From: Lachnospiraceae bacterium
GTDB lineage: Bacteria; Bacillota; Clostridia; Lachnospirales; Lachnospiraceae
Direction of reading: 5' to 3'
Length of the DNA: 40,539 bases
Assembly (NCBI GenBank): GCA_022764445.1
Contig: JALERT010000209.1
Coordinates: 1 to 40,539, forward strand
The notes under the pieces are model-generated. The model saw nothing but the letters and a program-made list of their open reading frames with translations, did not search any database and was not told the origin of the DNA. The position numbers and the translations under genes were made by a program. Shown here one piece after another: positions 8,713-17,313 of the stretch (positions are counted from its first letter, which is position 1; each line of letters opens with the position of its first letter).

Positions 8713-8742
8713 TTGCTTAAATTAATATATATTTACTAATAT
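8713..8742 (+). promoter_or_regulatory. Possible promoter of the PrcB-like lipoprotein gene
   Basis: TTGCTT (8713-8718), an 18-nt spacer and TAATAT (8737-8742), 18 nt before the ATG. The surrounding sequence is very AT-rich, so chance matches are easy. Confidence 0.4.
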
Positions 8743-8760
8743 TACATCAAAGGAACATAT

Positions 8761-9198
8761 ATGTTAAACCGAAAAAAACACTGTTATAACCGAATAAATT
8801 TATTATTATATTCATTATTATTACTTATTTTATGCCCTTTTATGACTTCATGTTCATCAAAACAAGACTATCCAAAGACTTCAGACATTGATTATACCAT
8901 AGTAACAGGTTCTGATATTCCTTCAGAACTAAAAGAACTTATAAAAGAAAGACGCGAAAACAGCTTCGAGTTAAGTTACAGTGACGGATCATATCTTTAT
9001 ATTGTAAAAGGATACGGAAGACATGACACCTCCGGATATAATGTAAGTGTCACCGATCTATATCAGTCAGATGACAATATAATTTTTGAAACTGATATAA
9101 AAGGACCTTCCGAAGATGATAAAGTACACGAAAGGGCAACTTATCCTTATATAGTTGTTAAAACAGAATATATGGGAAATTCAGTTGTATTTAAATAA
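8761..9198 (+). CDS. Lipoprotein with PrcB C-terminal-like domain
   Basis: 145 residues. A hydrophobic signal segment (13-27) ends in a lipobox-like FMTSC with the lipidated cysteine at C31. The mature part contains IVKGYGRHDTSGYNVSV and RATYPYIVVKTE, the spacing and motifs of the PrcB_C domain, named after a Treponema denticola protease-complex subunit. The expected place is the outer face of the cytoplasmic membrane. Partner protease unknown. AAAGGAAC precedes the ATG. The stop is only 18 nt from that of the FHA gene on the other strand, and no terminator separates them. Confidence 0.75.
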   Translation: MLNRKKHCYNRINLLLYSLLLLILCPFMTSCSSKQDYPKTSDIDYTIVTGSDIPSELKELIKERRENSFELSYSDGSYLYIVKGYGRHDTSGYNVSVTDLYQSDDNIIFETDIKGPSEDDKVHERATYPYIVVKTEYMGNSVVFK

Positions 9199-9216
9199 AT
9201 ATTATGTTACTTCCGT

Positions 9217-10203
9217 TTATTTGAATGCCTCCTTTTTTATAACTCTATATTTGATATTTGCAAATGTAACTATATCATTTAATTTACAATGTATAGTTAC
9301 ATGGGCAGATATCTTTTTATCATTAATATATGTACCATTGGTGGAGCCAAGATCTTTAATATTTATCCCATCAGATTCAGGATATATCATTGCGTGGCGT
9401 CTGCTTATCTGCATTAATGGTATGTATATATCACTTTCATTTGATCTTCCAATTATATATCCCTCTTCTTTGTCCTTTTTCATTGTAATGCCATTATGCA
9501 TAGTTATAAGAATATTTTCTGGAGCCACCTTACCACCAAATCGTTTATCTGATTTATAATCGCCACATAAAGCAAGACCATACACTTTATCATCTGTTGC
9601 TTTTACACCTTTATCATATTTTGTGTCTTTACAGATACTCTCTTCATTTTTATTATAATCCGTATCACTATCGGATTTATCTTCAGGTATACACTGGAAG
9701 TTATTCATATAAAGTTTTACATTATCATATAAAAATCCGTCACAAGCCAAAATGTTGTACATACCATATATAAATTCCACTGCCATTTTATCATTATGAT
9801 CTGTCTTTTTAAGGAAAAAGGATGTTAATTCAATTATATCTTTTTGAAAGTCACTTTCTCTCCAAGGCACACAGCATACTGCAATCTTATTATTTCTTTT
9901 ATCAAGATAAATATAATCCGGCTTTATAACATAATTTTCTTCATATATAAAATATGCTTCTCCCTGTTGAAGAGCTCCTGCAATACCATCATATACATTA
10001 TACAAAAAGCTATAATCTGCTTTTTTTATCTTAAGATATTCCTCCACTGATATCATGCCTTTTGTATTATAATAAAAGCATTTCTTATTATCCTCATATC
10101 TAAGCTCCATATTAATAATACAGTTAATATCATTATTAATAAGCATCTTTTCTGCCAGTGTATCTTTTTCCTCGTTTTCTTCTGTAAGCATAAAATATGA
10201 CAT
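9217..10203 (-). CDS. DUF6382 / FHA-domain protein, last gene of the Tad operon
   Basis: 328 residues. The N-terminal part (about 1-165) resembles DUF6382, including the string VPWRESDFQKDI. A charged linker leads to a C-terminal FHA domain (about 235-325) with the full signature: IIGRSNESDIYI, ISRRHAMI and LGSTNGTYIN. FHA domains bind phosphothreonine peptides, so this protein may couple pilus assembly to a Ser/Thr kinase; none is encoded in the window. The same domain pair is often found beside Tad genes in Lachnospiraceae (family knowledge). The ribosome binding site is weak. Confidence 0.8.
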   Translation of the reverse strand: MSYFMLTEENEEKDTLAEKMLINNDINCIINMELRYEDNKKCFYYNTKGMISVEEYLKIKKADYSFLYNVYDGIAGALQQGEAYFIYEENYVIKPDYIYLDKRNNKIAVCCVPWRESDFQKDIIELTSFFLKKTDHNDKMAVEFIYGMYNILACDGFLYDNVKLYMNNFQCIPEDKSDSDTDYNKNEESICKDTKYDKGVKATDDKVYGLALCGDYKSDKRFGGKVAPENILITMHNGITMKKDKEEGYIIGRSNESDIYIPLMQISRRHAMIYPESDGINIKDLGSTNGTYINDKKISAHVTIHCKLNDIVTFANIKYRVIKKEAFK

Positions 10204-10301
10204 TCTACTGTCTTTTATATCTGTTCTGTCTAGAATAATTATCTACCCCTTTTACTATTTTTATTTATGATTCCAATTAATTTCACTATCTTCTGTTAAT
10301 T

Positions 10302-10784
10302 TTACTGCCTGTCATGCGTCTTTTCCTTATTGTCGCCAAATATTTCTTTTGTTCTGATAACAGACTCTGGATGTATTTTCATATATTTAATTTTATATGC
10401 AAGCTTTAAATCTGTATTCATATACCTGCTTATAAGCGGAACAGCTATATGCTTCACGGCAGATACACTTGCATCGACTGATATTTTTTTGTCTGATATA
10501 TTCCCACCTTCCACATTCATCATCCATAATTTACTCTGCATATCACGCTGCCACACCTTAGAAGAATTATATGACTTCATTTCCTGTGCCACCTCCACCG
10601 TTTTTTCTTTTATATTGGCATATAATATTACCCTGTCATGAAGATAAAAAAGCATTAATATCATGGCAAATATAATCCCTAAAACAATAGGAACAATAAA
10701 TGATGCTTCTACCGTATAACTTCCTGGCAGTCCCAATCTGCTATTAGGATAATGATATTTTCTTTTTTTATTACCAAAATGCAT
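10302..10784 (-). CDS. TadE-like pseudopilin (second TadE-family protein)
   Basis: 160 residues. A basic N-terminus is followed by a class III/IV prepilin-type site G21|SYTVE26 and a hydrophobic segment FIVPIVLGIIFAMILMLFYL. The Glu at +5 after the cleavage Gly is the hallmark recognised by A24 prepilin peptidases. The rest is a hydrophilic periplasm-facing domain. GGGGGAA precedes the ATG. It follows the second prepilin peptidase gene in the Tad operon and probably forms a minor pilin. Confidence 0.8.
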   Translation of the reverse strand: MHFGNKKRKYHYPNSRLGLPGSYTVEASFIVPIVLGIIFAMILMLFYLHDRVILYANIKEKTVEVAQEMKSYNSSKVWQRDMQSKLWMMNVEGGNISDKKISVDASVSAVKHIAVPLISRYMNTDLKLAYKIKYMKIHPESVIRTKEIFGDNKEKTHDRQ

Positions 10785-10828
10785 CTTATTTCCCCCTAGT
10801 TTATCTGTCGTATTGCCATCTTAACCTG

Positions 10829-11269
10829 CTACAGCACAAAATAAATAATATATCCCGCCATAACGTATGGTGCTAACGGCATCTGGTATTTACGTCCCTT
10901 CTTTTTAACCAGCATAAGATATGCCGCACCTAATGCTGCAATCATAAAGCTTATAAATATCAGATATATGTTATTAATTGAACCTATTCCGACACCAGTC
11001 ATTATATATACGCAAACATCTCCAAGACCTAACTGGCCTCCACTTATTACAGATATAGCAATAAACAAGCCACCAGTAATAATTAGTGAAATGACTTCAA
11101 ATAAGTTTAACTGACCTGTAATGATATTTAATACAATACAAATAATACTAACCGGAATAACTACTCCCAAATATATTTTCTTTGATCTTATATCTGTTAT
11201 AGTGCATATAAAAAGACCTATTCCAACAGCAATATAACTAATTATTTTTAATATCTCATTAATTTCCAC
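10829..11269 (-). CDS. Second prepilin peptidase (A24 family) of the Tad operon
   Basis: About 146 residues from a GTG start (11267-11269) placed 6 nt after GAGGTG. An earlier in-frame ATG at 11323 lies inside the upstream gene and is less likely. Several membrane helices are present. The two catalytic aspartates of A24 peptidases are visible, D26 in TITDIRSKKI and D84 in QLGLGDV. It cleaves leader peptides of Flp/TadE-type prepilins at the inner face of the membrane. A second, different A24 peptidase opens the same operon, so the two may split the pilin and pseudopilin substrates. Confidence 0.85.
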   Translation of the reverse strand: MEINEILKIISYIAVGIGLFICTITDIRSKKIYLGVVIPVSIICIVLNIITGQLNLFEVISLIITGGLFIAISVISGGQLGLGDVCVYIMTGVGIGSINNIYLIFISFMIAALGAAYLMLVKKKGRKYQMPLAPYVMAGYIIYFVL

Positions 11270-11279
11270 TTTTATCACC

Positions 11280-12080
11280 TCATTTACCACATTTGCTGCA
11301 AGGTGGCATGCTGCCAACATCACTTAATTTTACTTGACGTATGCCTCTTTTAATACCTGAACATCCTTTATCTGTATGATACCTGTCACCATATGATGTA
11401 ATATATACAACATCTCCTCCATTACTATTTGCACCACAGCACCTTTCACATGGTTTGTACCTGCCACCCGAAGAATTTCTCTTTTTATCAACCTGATTAA
11501 TAAGGCAGCTGACCACAGAAGGATTAAGATATGAACACCCGGAATTTCTATGATATACCCTTCCATTTTCAGTTATGTATACATATACATCATCCGTTTT
11601 ATCAGGCAGGCCTTCCATCATACTTTTGCCTTTAAAGTCACTAAACCTCATCTGCTGATATAATCTCACTTTAAAAAAATTTGTTCCGATTACAGGTATT
11701 GTTTCTTTATATTCTACATGGCATAACTTATTATCTTCATCCCATACAAGCATTTTTCCGTCTGACAAAAATGTAGATACACTGCTTATTTTAGTATTGT
11801 ATGCTTCATACTCTCTTACAGCCTCAGACATCTGAAACTGCATGGTATTTATCCCCAATAAAATCTGAAACACATAAAATAATGATATAACAACAAGGAA
11901 AAATATTGGTACACATAATGATGCTTCCACTGTCATAGAACCCAAAAGCCAATGGGAATGTCCTCTATGTGTATATTTATTGTTAATCAGGGGAGCTGTC
12001 TTTATAATAGAATTTAATTTATTGTTATTATCGTTACTTTTCTGTTGATAGAGGACATCCCCATTAGCTCTTGTATTCAT
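11280..12080 (-). CDS. TadE-like pseudopilin with two C-terminal Cys/His repeats
   Basis: 266 residues. A 40-residue leader precedes G47|SMTVE52 and a hydrophobic helix (53-75), a standard TadE-type cleavage site. After a central domain come two copies of one small module. Copy 1 has VYITENGRVYH (167-177), C182 and C211xxC214. Copy 2 has VYITSYGDRYH (225-235), C240 and C261xxC264. The shape Y-H-x(4)-C ... CxxC could bind a metal or form disulfides outside the cell; which one is not decidable here. The ATG overlaps the previous gene by 17 nt. Such modules are unusual on a pseudopilin and may mark the tip or an adhesive minor subunit. Confidence 0.8.
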   Translation of the reverse strand: MNTRANGDVLYQQKSNDNNNKLNSIIKTAPLINNKYTHRGHSHWLLGSMTVEASLCVPIFFLVVISLFYVFQILLGINTMQFQMSEAVREYEAYNTKISSVSTFLSDGKMLVWDEDNKLCHVEYKETIPVIGTNFFKVRLYQQMRFSDFKGKSMMEGLPDKTDDVYVYITENGRVYHRNSGCSYLNPSVVSCLINQVDKKRNSSGGRYKPCERCCGANSNGGDVVYITSYGDRYHTDKGCSGIKRGIRQVKLSDVGSMPPCSKCGK

Positions 12081-13689
12081 ATAAAGCGATCACCTCTCTT
12101 CCTGACATCATCTCACCTTTTTCATCCCTTTTTAAATACGAATATGCATATGGTATATCATATGAAACTCTAAACCTGGCACTGCATATGCAGGTATCGA
12201 TACAAAAACTTTCCTGAAATCTTTTTCTCATATCGTGTTGTATCAGATCAAGCATCCTCTCTTTAATAGTCTTTTTAGGAACAAGCATCTGAAGCATATA
12301 AATTCCTTTTATATATGTAAATTCATCTGCTCTTTTTATATCAGACTCCGCACCATACTGAAGAGCCTTTTGCTCAAACAGATTCTTTGAGCCAAGGCAG
12401 ATTTCCTCATATGACATTTTAAAATTCGTGACATTCTTAACCATAGGAACAGCCCTTCCCTGAAGTACTGCACATAAATCAATACATGATTCTTCATAGG
12501 CAAGTATAGTAAGTATTGTATACTTTACTGCCGTTATAACAGCAGGTATGCCTATTACCCCTGCTATCGTTGTAGCGGTTGCAAGACTTTTTTCCTGAAG
12601 TATTGGATCAGATACAATATATGAGTAATTAACAGCCATTCTCATGACCATAAGTCTGTTTACTACATATAACAGATTGTCCTTCTCGCTTTCCTTCCCT
12701 GCAATTATATACTCATTCCCATAGTCCACTGTCTTATTAAGATTATTAACGTATGACGAAAACATCTTTTGTGCATATATGATATATTCTATCTTTCCGG
12801 CGGATGATTTTTCCTCCTTTTCTAATTCAACACCCTGACCAGACTGGTTATCCTCTATATACTTTTTAAGATATCCTCCTGCACTAAACTTTTCATCATT
12901 ACCTGCTTTATCTTTTTTCTTTTCATCACATGATTCTCTTTTACATACTTCTTTTTCAGAAACATTATGTACATCACATACAAGAGATAAAATTCCATCC
13001 TTAACCATGTCCTTAAGACATTTAAGCGGATTCCCACCTGCACTGTCACTAACAGTATTATCTTTTTTCTCATCATCGTTACCCGTATTCTTAGCATTGG
13101 AACTTGGTAAATTTCCACTGCCATCTTTGGGATTGCTTCCATTGTCATTTTGATCAAATTTCCCACTTTCGTAATCATCTGCTACAGACAATCCATCAGT
13201 ATCCATCTTTCTATTCATTAATCCTGTATCTGTATTCATAATGCTGTTCTTAATATCATCAACTGCAACTACTTTAAGATAAGATGATATCTGTTTATCA
13301 AAAAAGTCATCTTCTGTAATATACTTACATTTATCCGGTTCTGACTTAATATTACAAAGCCTGTAAATGTCAGAGTAAGATTTATAAGAATTTTCAGGAC
13401 GGACAGTAAGATTGTCTTTAAGAATTTCATTAAATTCATTATTAATGTCAATTTCACCTAATCCGTTATATCCTCCATATCCAAAAAGCTTATATTGTTC
13501 ATAAAGTTCTCTGTTATAATCCCCCATAACAGTCTCTGCAGCAGAATCAGCAGCCACAGAGACATACGCATCAGATGACAGAACTCTTGTATTTTCTATA
13601 ACTGCAGTTATCATTGACATTATAATTACAAATATGAACGTTAAAAATACAGTTATACTCCCTCTTTTACACATATAATTATCTCTCAT
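12064..13689 (-). CDS. DUF5702-domain Tad-associated protein
   Basis: 541 residues. The N-terminus KRGSITVFLTFIFVIIMS has the look of a TadG-type pseudopilin leader (Gly then hydrophobic helix) but lacks the Glu at +5. A long soluble region follows, with a low-complexity Asn/Asp/Lys section (about 165-290) and helices near 370-400. This matches the DUF5702 family found in clostridial Tad loci. The start codon abuts the Flp stop as TGAATG. A second in-frame ATG five codons later has the better-placed GAGAG site, so the true start may be 15 nt shorter. Function not known. Confidence 0.75.
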   Translation of the reverse strand: MRDNYMCKRGSITVFLTFIFVIIMSMITAVIENTRVLSSDAYVSVAADSAAETVMGDYNRELYEQYKLFGYGGYNGLGEIDINNEFNEILKDNLTVRPENSYKSYSDIYRLCNIKSEPDKCKYITEDDFFDKQISSYLKVVAVDDIKNSIMNTDTGLMNRKMDTDGLSVADDYESGKFDQNDNGSNPKDGSGNLPSSNAKNTGNDDEKKDNTVSDSAGGNPLKCLKDMVKDGILSLVCDVHNVSEKEVCKRESCDEKKKDKAGNDEKFSAGGYLKKYIEDNQSGQGVELEKEEKSSAGKIEYIIYAQKMFSSYVNNLNKTVDYGNEYIIAGKESEKDNLLYVVNRLMVMRMAVNYSYIVSDPILQEKSLATATTIAGVIGIPAVITAVKYTILTILAYEESCIDLCAVLQGRAVPMVKNVTNFKMSYEEICLGSKNLFEQKALQYGAESDIKRADEFTYIKGIYMLQMLVPKKTIKERMLDLIQHDMRKRFQESFCIDTCICSARFRVSYDIPYAYSYLKRDEKGEMMSGREVIALYEYKS

Positions 13690-13881
13690 TCAGTCTATTG
13701 ATATATTTTCGTTAACCTTTCCGGCACCGGAATTAATCTGTGCAAATGCACTTTTTACTATCTTGGTAATCTGTTCTCTGAAAATAACAATTATCATAAT
13801 CAGTATTACAAGAATCAATATAATTTCAACAACACCTATTCCATCCTCTTCATTCCAAAACTCTTTTAATATTCTAACCAT
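13690..13881 (-). CDS. Flp-type pilin (type IVb major pilin candidate)
   Basis: 63 residues. E-D-G14|IGVVE19 is a classic Flp processing site (cleavage after Gly, Glu at +5), followed by a 20-residue hydrophobic helix ILILVILIMIIVIF and a short polar tail. Size and pattern are those of Flp major pilins, which polymerise into thin adhesive pili. AGAGAGG lies 8 nt before the ATG. It sits between tadC and the DUF5702 gene, unlike many loci where flp comes first. Confidence 0.85.
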   Translation of the reverse strand: MVRILKEFWNEEDGIGVVEIILILVILIMIIVIFREQITKIVKSAFAQINSGAGKVNENISID

Positions 13882-13901
13882 AATTAAAACCTCTCTTTCT
13901 C

Positions 13902-15275
13902 TTACATACTTTGAAATGCCGCATAAATAATAATTGCAAATACCTCGACCATCATTATCATCATCGGAAAAAGAAGTTTAGTGCTGGCTTCTTCTCCTAG
14001 TATCCTGGCGTTTTCCTTTTTTTCATTCATAACATCAACAGCCTCATATTCAAGTATTCTAAGCATATCTGAAGTTCCTTTTCTAAGATTCTGTGTTATT
14101 AGAGTACTGAATTTCATATATGGAAGTAATCCTATCCTCCTTCCAAATAACTCATATGCTTTTATCTCAGACATGCCGTTTTCAATGTTATGACGTGTAA
14201 CAAGCATTTCCTCATATGCGTATGACTTTTTATTATCCTTATCAAGTCTGTCAAGATATTCATCAGTCATCCTGTTCCAGGCTCCCCTTACACCTAGACC
14301 GGCACCTATAAGAAGAATAAATTTCTCAATAAGCTCAGGATATTCCTTCCTAAGTTCCTTATCTCTTTTTTCTATAGATGATTTCATTTGGCTGTCCATT
14401 ACAAATGGAACCGAAATAATACATAACACACCACACAATAATACACAGGCAATACTCTTATCCCTTTTTTCACTATAATGAACGCTATGTCCCATAACTT
14501 CTTTTGGAAGCATAAGATATTTCTGATCTGACGTATTATCTTTTGCAATTCCTAACATCTCTTTCCACTTATCCCATATAAGATCCTGCTGGCTCTTTTG
14601 TGGTGGAATTACAGTTAACTGATAAAATAACTCTTTTTTATAATCCTTATACTTAAGCGTAACTCCTATCTCAAGCTGCTTCTCACTTTTTAATCCATCT
14701 CTGTTAAGCTTTCCATTATCATCTATATATTCTTCTGAATCACCATTCCATATTATTTCAATTGCGCTATTCGGTATTGACTTAACGAAATTAAGATTTT
14801 TAGTAATTTTATCTGCTGACTCATTCTCTCCAAGATAATTCTTATCTATATATCTCTGCGCCTCATCTATTTTTTTCTTAAGTTCTTTGTCAGAATACTC
14901 TTTAGCCGGAATATCAACCGTCACATCTTTTTCCTCACCATCAATCTTAGTCCTGATATTTACACTTTTTTCGCTTCCTCCTACATCCTCTTTTTCAATA
15001 AAGTAATCATTGTATAAGATCTTCTTTCCGCCAGATGAGACAATACAAATGGGAATTAATAGCAAAATACATATCAGGATTAATGTAACAGATGTAATAA
15101 TCTTACTAAAATATTCTCTTTCTATTTCCTTTGAATCAATACCTACATAAATTTTCTTAAGCTTTTCCAGTCTGTCCTTATTTATTGACAGTCTGAATTT
15201 TGTATTCAGATAATCATATATTATTTCTGAAACACCATAAAATGGATTATTCTTAATAATATCTTTAAACTTCAA
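13902..15275 (-). CDS. tadC: TadC-like pilus platform protein with a 190-residue extracytoplasmic insert
   Basis: 457 residues against about 300 for ordinary TadC. The C-terminal T2SF domain (about 300-440) has the usual pattern, including ELRKEYPELIEKFILLIGAG, and a final membrane helix. A first helix lies at 59-80 and a second at 273-294. The 190 residues between them are hydrophilic and would face outward. This extra domain looks like a small beta-rich fold and is not part of standard TadC. The start is TTG at 15273-15275, overlapping tadB by 11 nt, with AAAGG about 10 nt upstream. Works with TadB as the inner-membrane platform. Confidence 0.8.
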   Translation of the reverse strand: MKFKDIIKNNPFYGVSEIIYDYLNTKFRLSINKDRLEKLKKIYVGIDSKEIEREYFSKIITSVTLILICILLLIPICIVSSGGKKILYNDYFIEKEDVGGSEKSVNIRTKIDGEEKDVTVDIPAKEYSDKELKKKIDEAQRYIDKNYLGENESADKITKNLNFVKSIPNSAIEIIWNGDSEEYIDDNGKLNRDGLKSEKQLEIGVTLKYKDYKKELFYQLTVIPPQKSQQDLIWDKWKEMLGIAKDNTSDQKYLMLPKEVMGHSVHYSEKRDKSIACVLLCGVLCIISVPFVMDSQMKSSIEKRDKELRKEYPELIEKFILLIGAGLGVRGAWNRMTDEYLDRLDKDNKKSYAYEEMLVTRHNIENGMSEIKAYELFGRRIGLLPYMKFSTLITQNLRKGTSDMLRILEYEAVDVMNEKKENARILGEEASTKLLFPMMIMMVEVFAIIIYAAFQSM

Positions 15276-16005
15276 TATCCATTATCCTTTCATTCCATTT
15301 AAAGGCTAATATATATACTATAAACAATACTGTCATTACCATTCTTCCTGCTCCAATATAAAGGCAGTCAAGAAATCCCGGTGAGCATATCCAGAAATAC
15401 AATATAATTCCAAGTGGAATAAAATTCATAATCTTTCCTTCCATGCTCTTTCCGGCAATCAGTGTCTTTATCTCCCTCTTAACCTCTATTCTGCTGCTTA
15501 TCCTTGATGCAGTAGTTCTTGTTATATCAATAAGATCACCACCAGTTTTCTTTGCTATCTGAAATACCTCAGCAAAATTATATATATCATCTACCTTTGT
15601 ATATTCCGCAAATTCCATTAATACTTCTTCAAGAGGCTGGTTAAGCTTTACCATGCTGATTATATTTTCTATTTCTCCTGCAAGTTCTGACTCATCTCCA
15701 TATAATATCTTTAGATCATTTATCGATTCCTTAAAGGCATTCTCAATGGAATATCCGGCATTAAGAGATGCAGCGACTGCAAGCATCACCTCTTTAAATT
15801 CAAGATTAATCCGCCACCTCCATTCACTCTGACGCTTTTTTCTTTCAAGCGGAATACTATAGATTCCATATATAAAGCCTAATATAAGAACTATTGCAAA
15901 AGATCTGTAAAAAAAATAAAGAACTGCACCACCTTTTATAAATCCAAATAAAAAAGCTTTTATATCATTAATATCCGGATGTACTTTTTTAAGTTGTATA
16001 GTCAT
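15265..16005 (-). CDS. tadB: TadB-like pilus platform protein
   Basis: 246 residues with N-terminal membrane helices, a cytoplasmic T2SF domain (about 70-190, including FKEVMLAVAASLNAGYSIENAF and AKKTGGDLIDI) and C-terminal helices. TadB and TadC form the inner-membrane platform rotated or driven by the TadA ATPase. It is shorter at the N-terminus than many TadB proteins, which is usual in Firmicutes. GAGGTG lies before the ATG, which falls 6 nt after the ATPase stop. Confidence 0.88.
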   Translation of the reverse strand: MTIQLKKVHPDINDIKAFLFGFIKGGAVLYFFYRSFAIVLILGFIYGIYSIPLERKKRQSEWRWRINLEFKEVMLAVAASLNAGYSIENAFKESINDLKILYGDESELAGEIENIISMVKLNQPLEEVLMEFAEYTKVDDIYNFAEVFQIAKKTGGDLIDITRTTASRISSRIEVKREIKTLIAGKSMEGKIMNFIPLGIILYFWICSPGFLDCLYIGAGRMVMTVLFIVYILAFKWNERIMDIEV

Positions 16006-16011
16006 CTATCA

Positions 16012-17313
16012 TCACACCTCTATCCCTGCATACTGTAATTTTCTTATATTCTTCAGATTATTTCCTGTTGATTTAAGGCATCCGATAACCTTCCCTGTCG
16101 GATCTTCTCCCTCCTCTTTAAATTCATATAGAGGATTAACAAGTATATCTCCATCTTTTACGTCAAGAATCTCTGATATCTCCAACACTTTTCTTGACTT
16201 GTCACGTAATCTTCCAAGCTGGACTGAAATATCTATAGCCGATGCAATATTATTTCTGATAGCAGTTACCGGAATATCTTTACCCATAAGGACAAGAGTC
16301 TCAAGTCTTCTAAGTGAATCTCTTGCCGAATTAGAGTGAATCGTACTTAAACTTCCATCTGCTCCTGTTGAAAATGCCTGAAGCATATCGAAGGCAGATG
16401 CATCTCTTGTTTCTCCAACGATTATTCTGTCTGGTCTCATTCGCATACATGATCTTATGAGGTCTCTTATTGTAATTTCATTCTTTCCCTCAACATTGGC
16501 ATTTCTTGTCTCAAGTCTTACAAGATTAGGAACATTTTGTATCTGAAGTTCGGCCGAATCCTCAATTGTAATTATTCTTTCATCAGAAGGGATATAATTT
16601 GAAAGCGCATTAAGAAAAGTTGTTTTACCACTTCCCGTACCTCCACTTATAAGAATGTTGTACTTTGCCCTAACAAGTTTTTTCATAAAAGATACTGCCT
16701 CATTTGTAATAGAGCCAATCTCTACAAGTCTTTCCATAGTAATAGGCTTGTCCGGGAATTTACGGATGGTTATTATAGGTCCATCGAGTGCAACAGGCGG
16801 TAATACTATATTTACTCTGGAACCATCAAGAAGTCTTACATCAACTATAGGATTAGCCTCATTTACCATGCGGTTAACTTTTGATACTATCTGCTGCACC
16901 ACATTATCTAATCTTGCTTTATCTGAAAAGCTGTATGGATATTCATCTATTACACCATTTTTCTCAATAAATATATGTGATGTTCCGTTGACCATTATTT
17001 CCGTAATCTCCGGGTTATCAATTATATCCTGTAAAACATCAAGTCCTCTTATAGAATTATATATACTTCTTACAAGATACTCTTTTTCATCGACGGAAAG
17101 ATATGTATCATGTCCACTTTTTAGTACATATTCCTCTATTAGATCATGTATATACTCATCTGATACAGCCCCTTCACTATTGATTGACCTTACGATATTT
17201 TCCCTTAATCTTTCTTTTGTTTCTTCTATTTGTTCTCTTCTAACAGTATCATCCTCCCATCCTGTTACTATGTACTTTCGGATTGCAATATTATGCATAC
17301 TCACTGACTGCAT
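16012..17313 (-). CDS. tadA: TadA/CpaF-type pilus assembly ATPase
   Basis: 433 residues of the CpaF/TadA secretion ATPase family. An N-terminal helical domain (1-100) precedes the core. The Walker A is GGTGSGKTT (224-232). The Asp box IITIEDSAELQI, RTRNANVEGK-like arginine region, and GETRDASAFDMLQAFSTG with STIHSNSARD (Walker B and His box) all follow. It powers Flp pilin polymerisation from the cytoplasm. The ATG overlaps the TadZ-like stop by 13 nt. Confidence 0.95.
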   Translation of the reverse strand: MQSVSMHNIAIRKYIVTGWEDDTVRREQIEETKERLRENIVRSINSEGAVSDEYIHDLIEEYVLKSGHDTYLSVDEKEYLVRSIYNSIRGLDVLQDIIDNPEITEIMVNGTSHIFIEKNGVIDEYPYSFSDKARLDNVVQQIVSKVNRMVNEANPIVDVRLLDGSRVNIVLPPVALDGPIITIRKFPDKPITMERLVEIGSITNEAVSFMKKLVRAKYNILISGGTGSGKTTFLNALSNYIPSDERIITIEDSAELQIQNVPNLVRLETRNANVEGKNEITIRDLIRSCMRMRPDRIIVGETRDASAFDMLQAFSTGADGSLSTIHSNSARDSLRRLETLVLMGKDIPVTAIRNNIASAIDISVQLGRLRDKSRKVLEISEILDVKDGDILVNPLYEFKEEGEDPTGKVIGCLKSTGNNLKNIRKLQYAGIEV

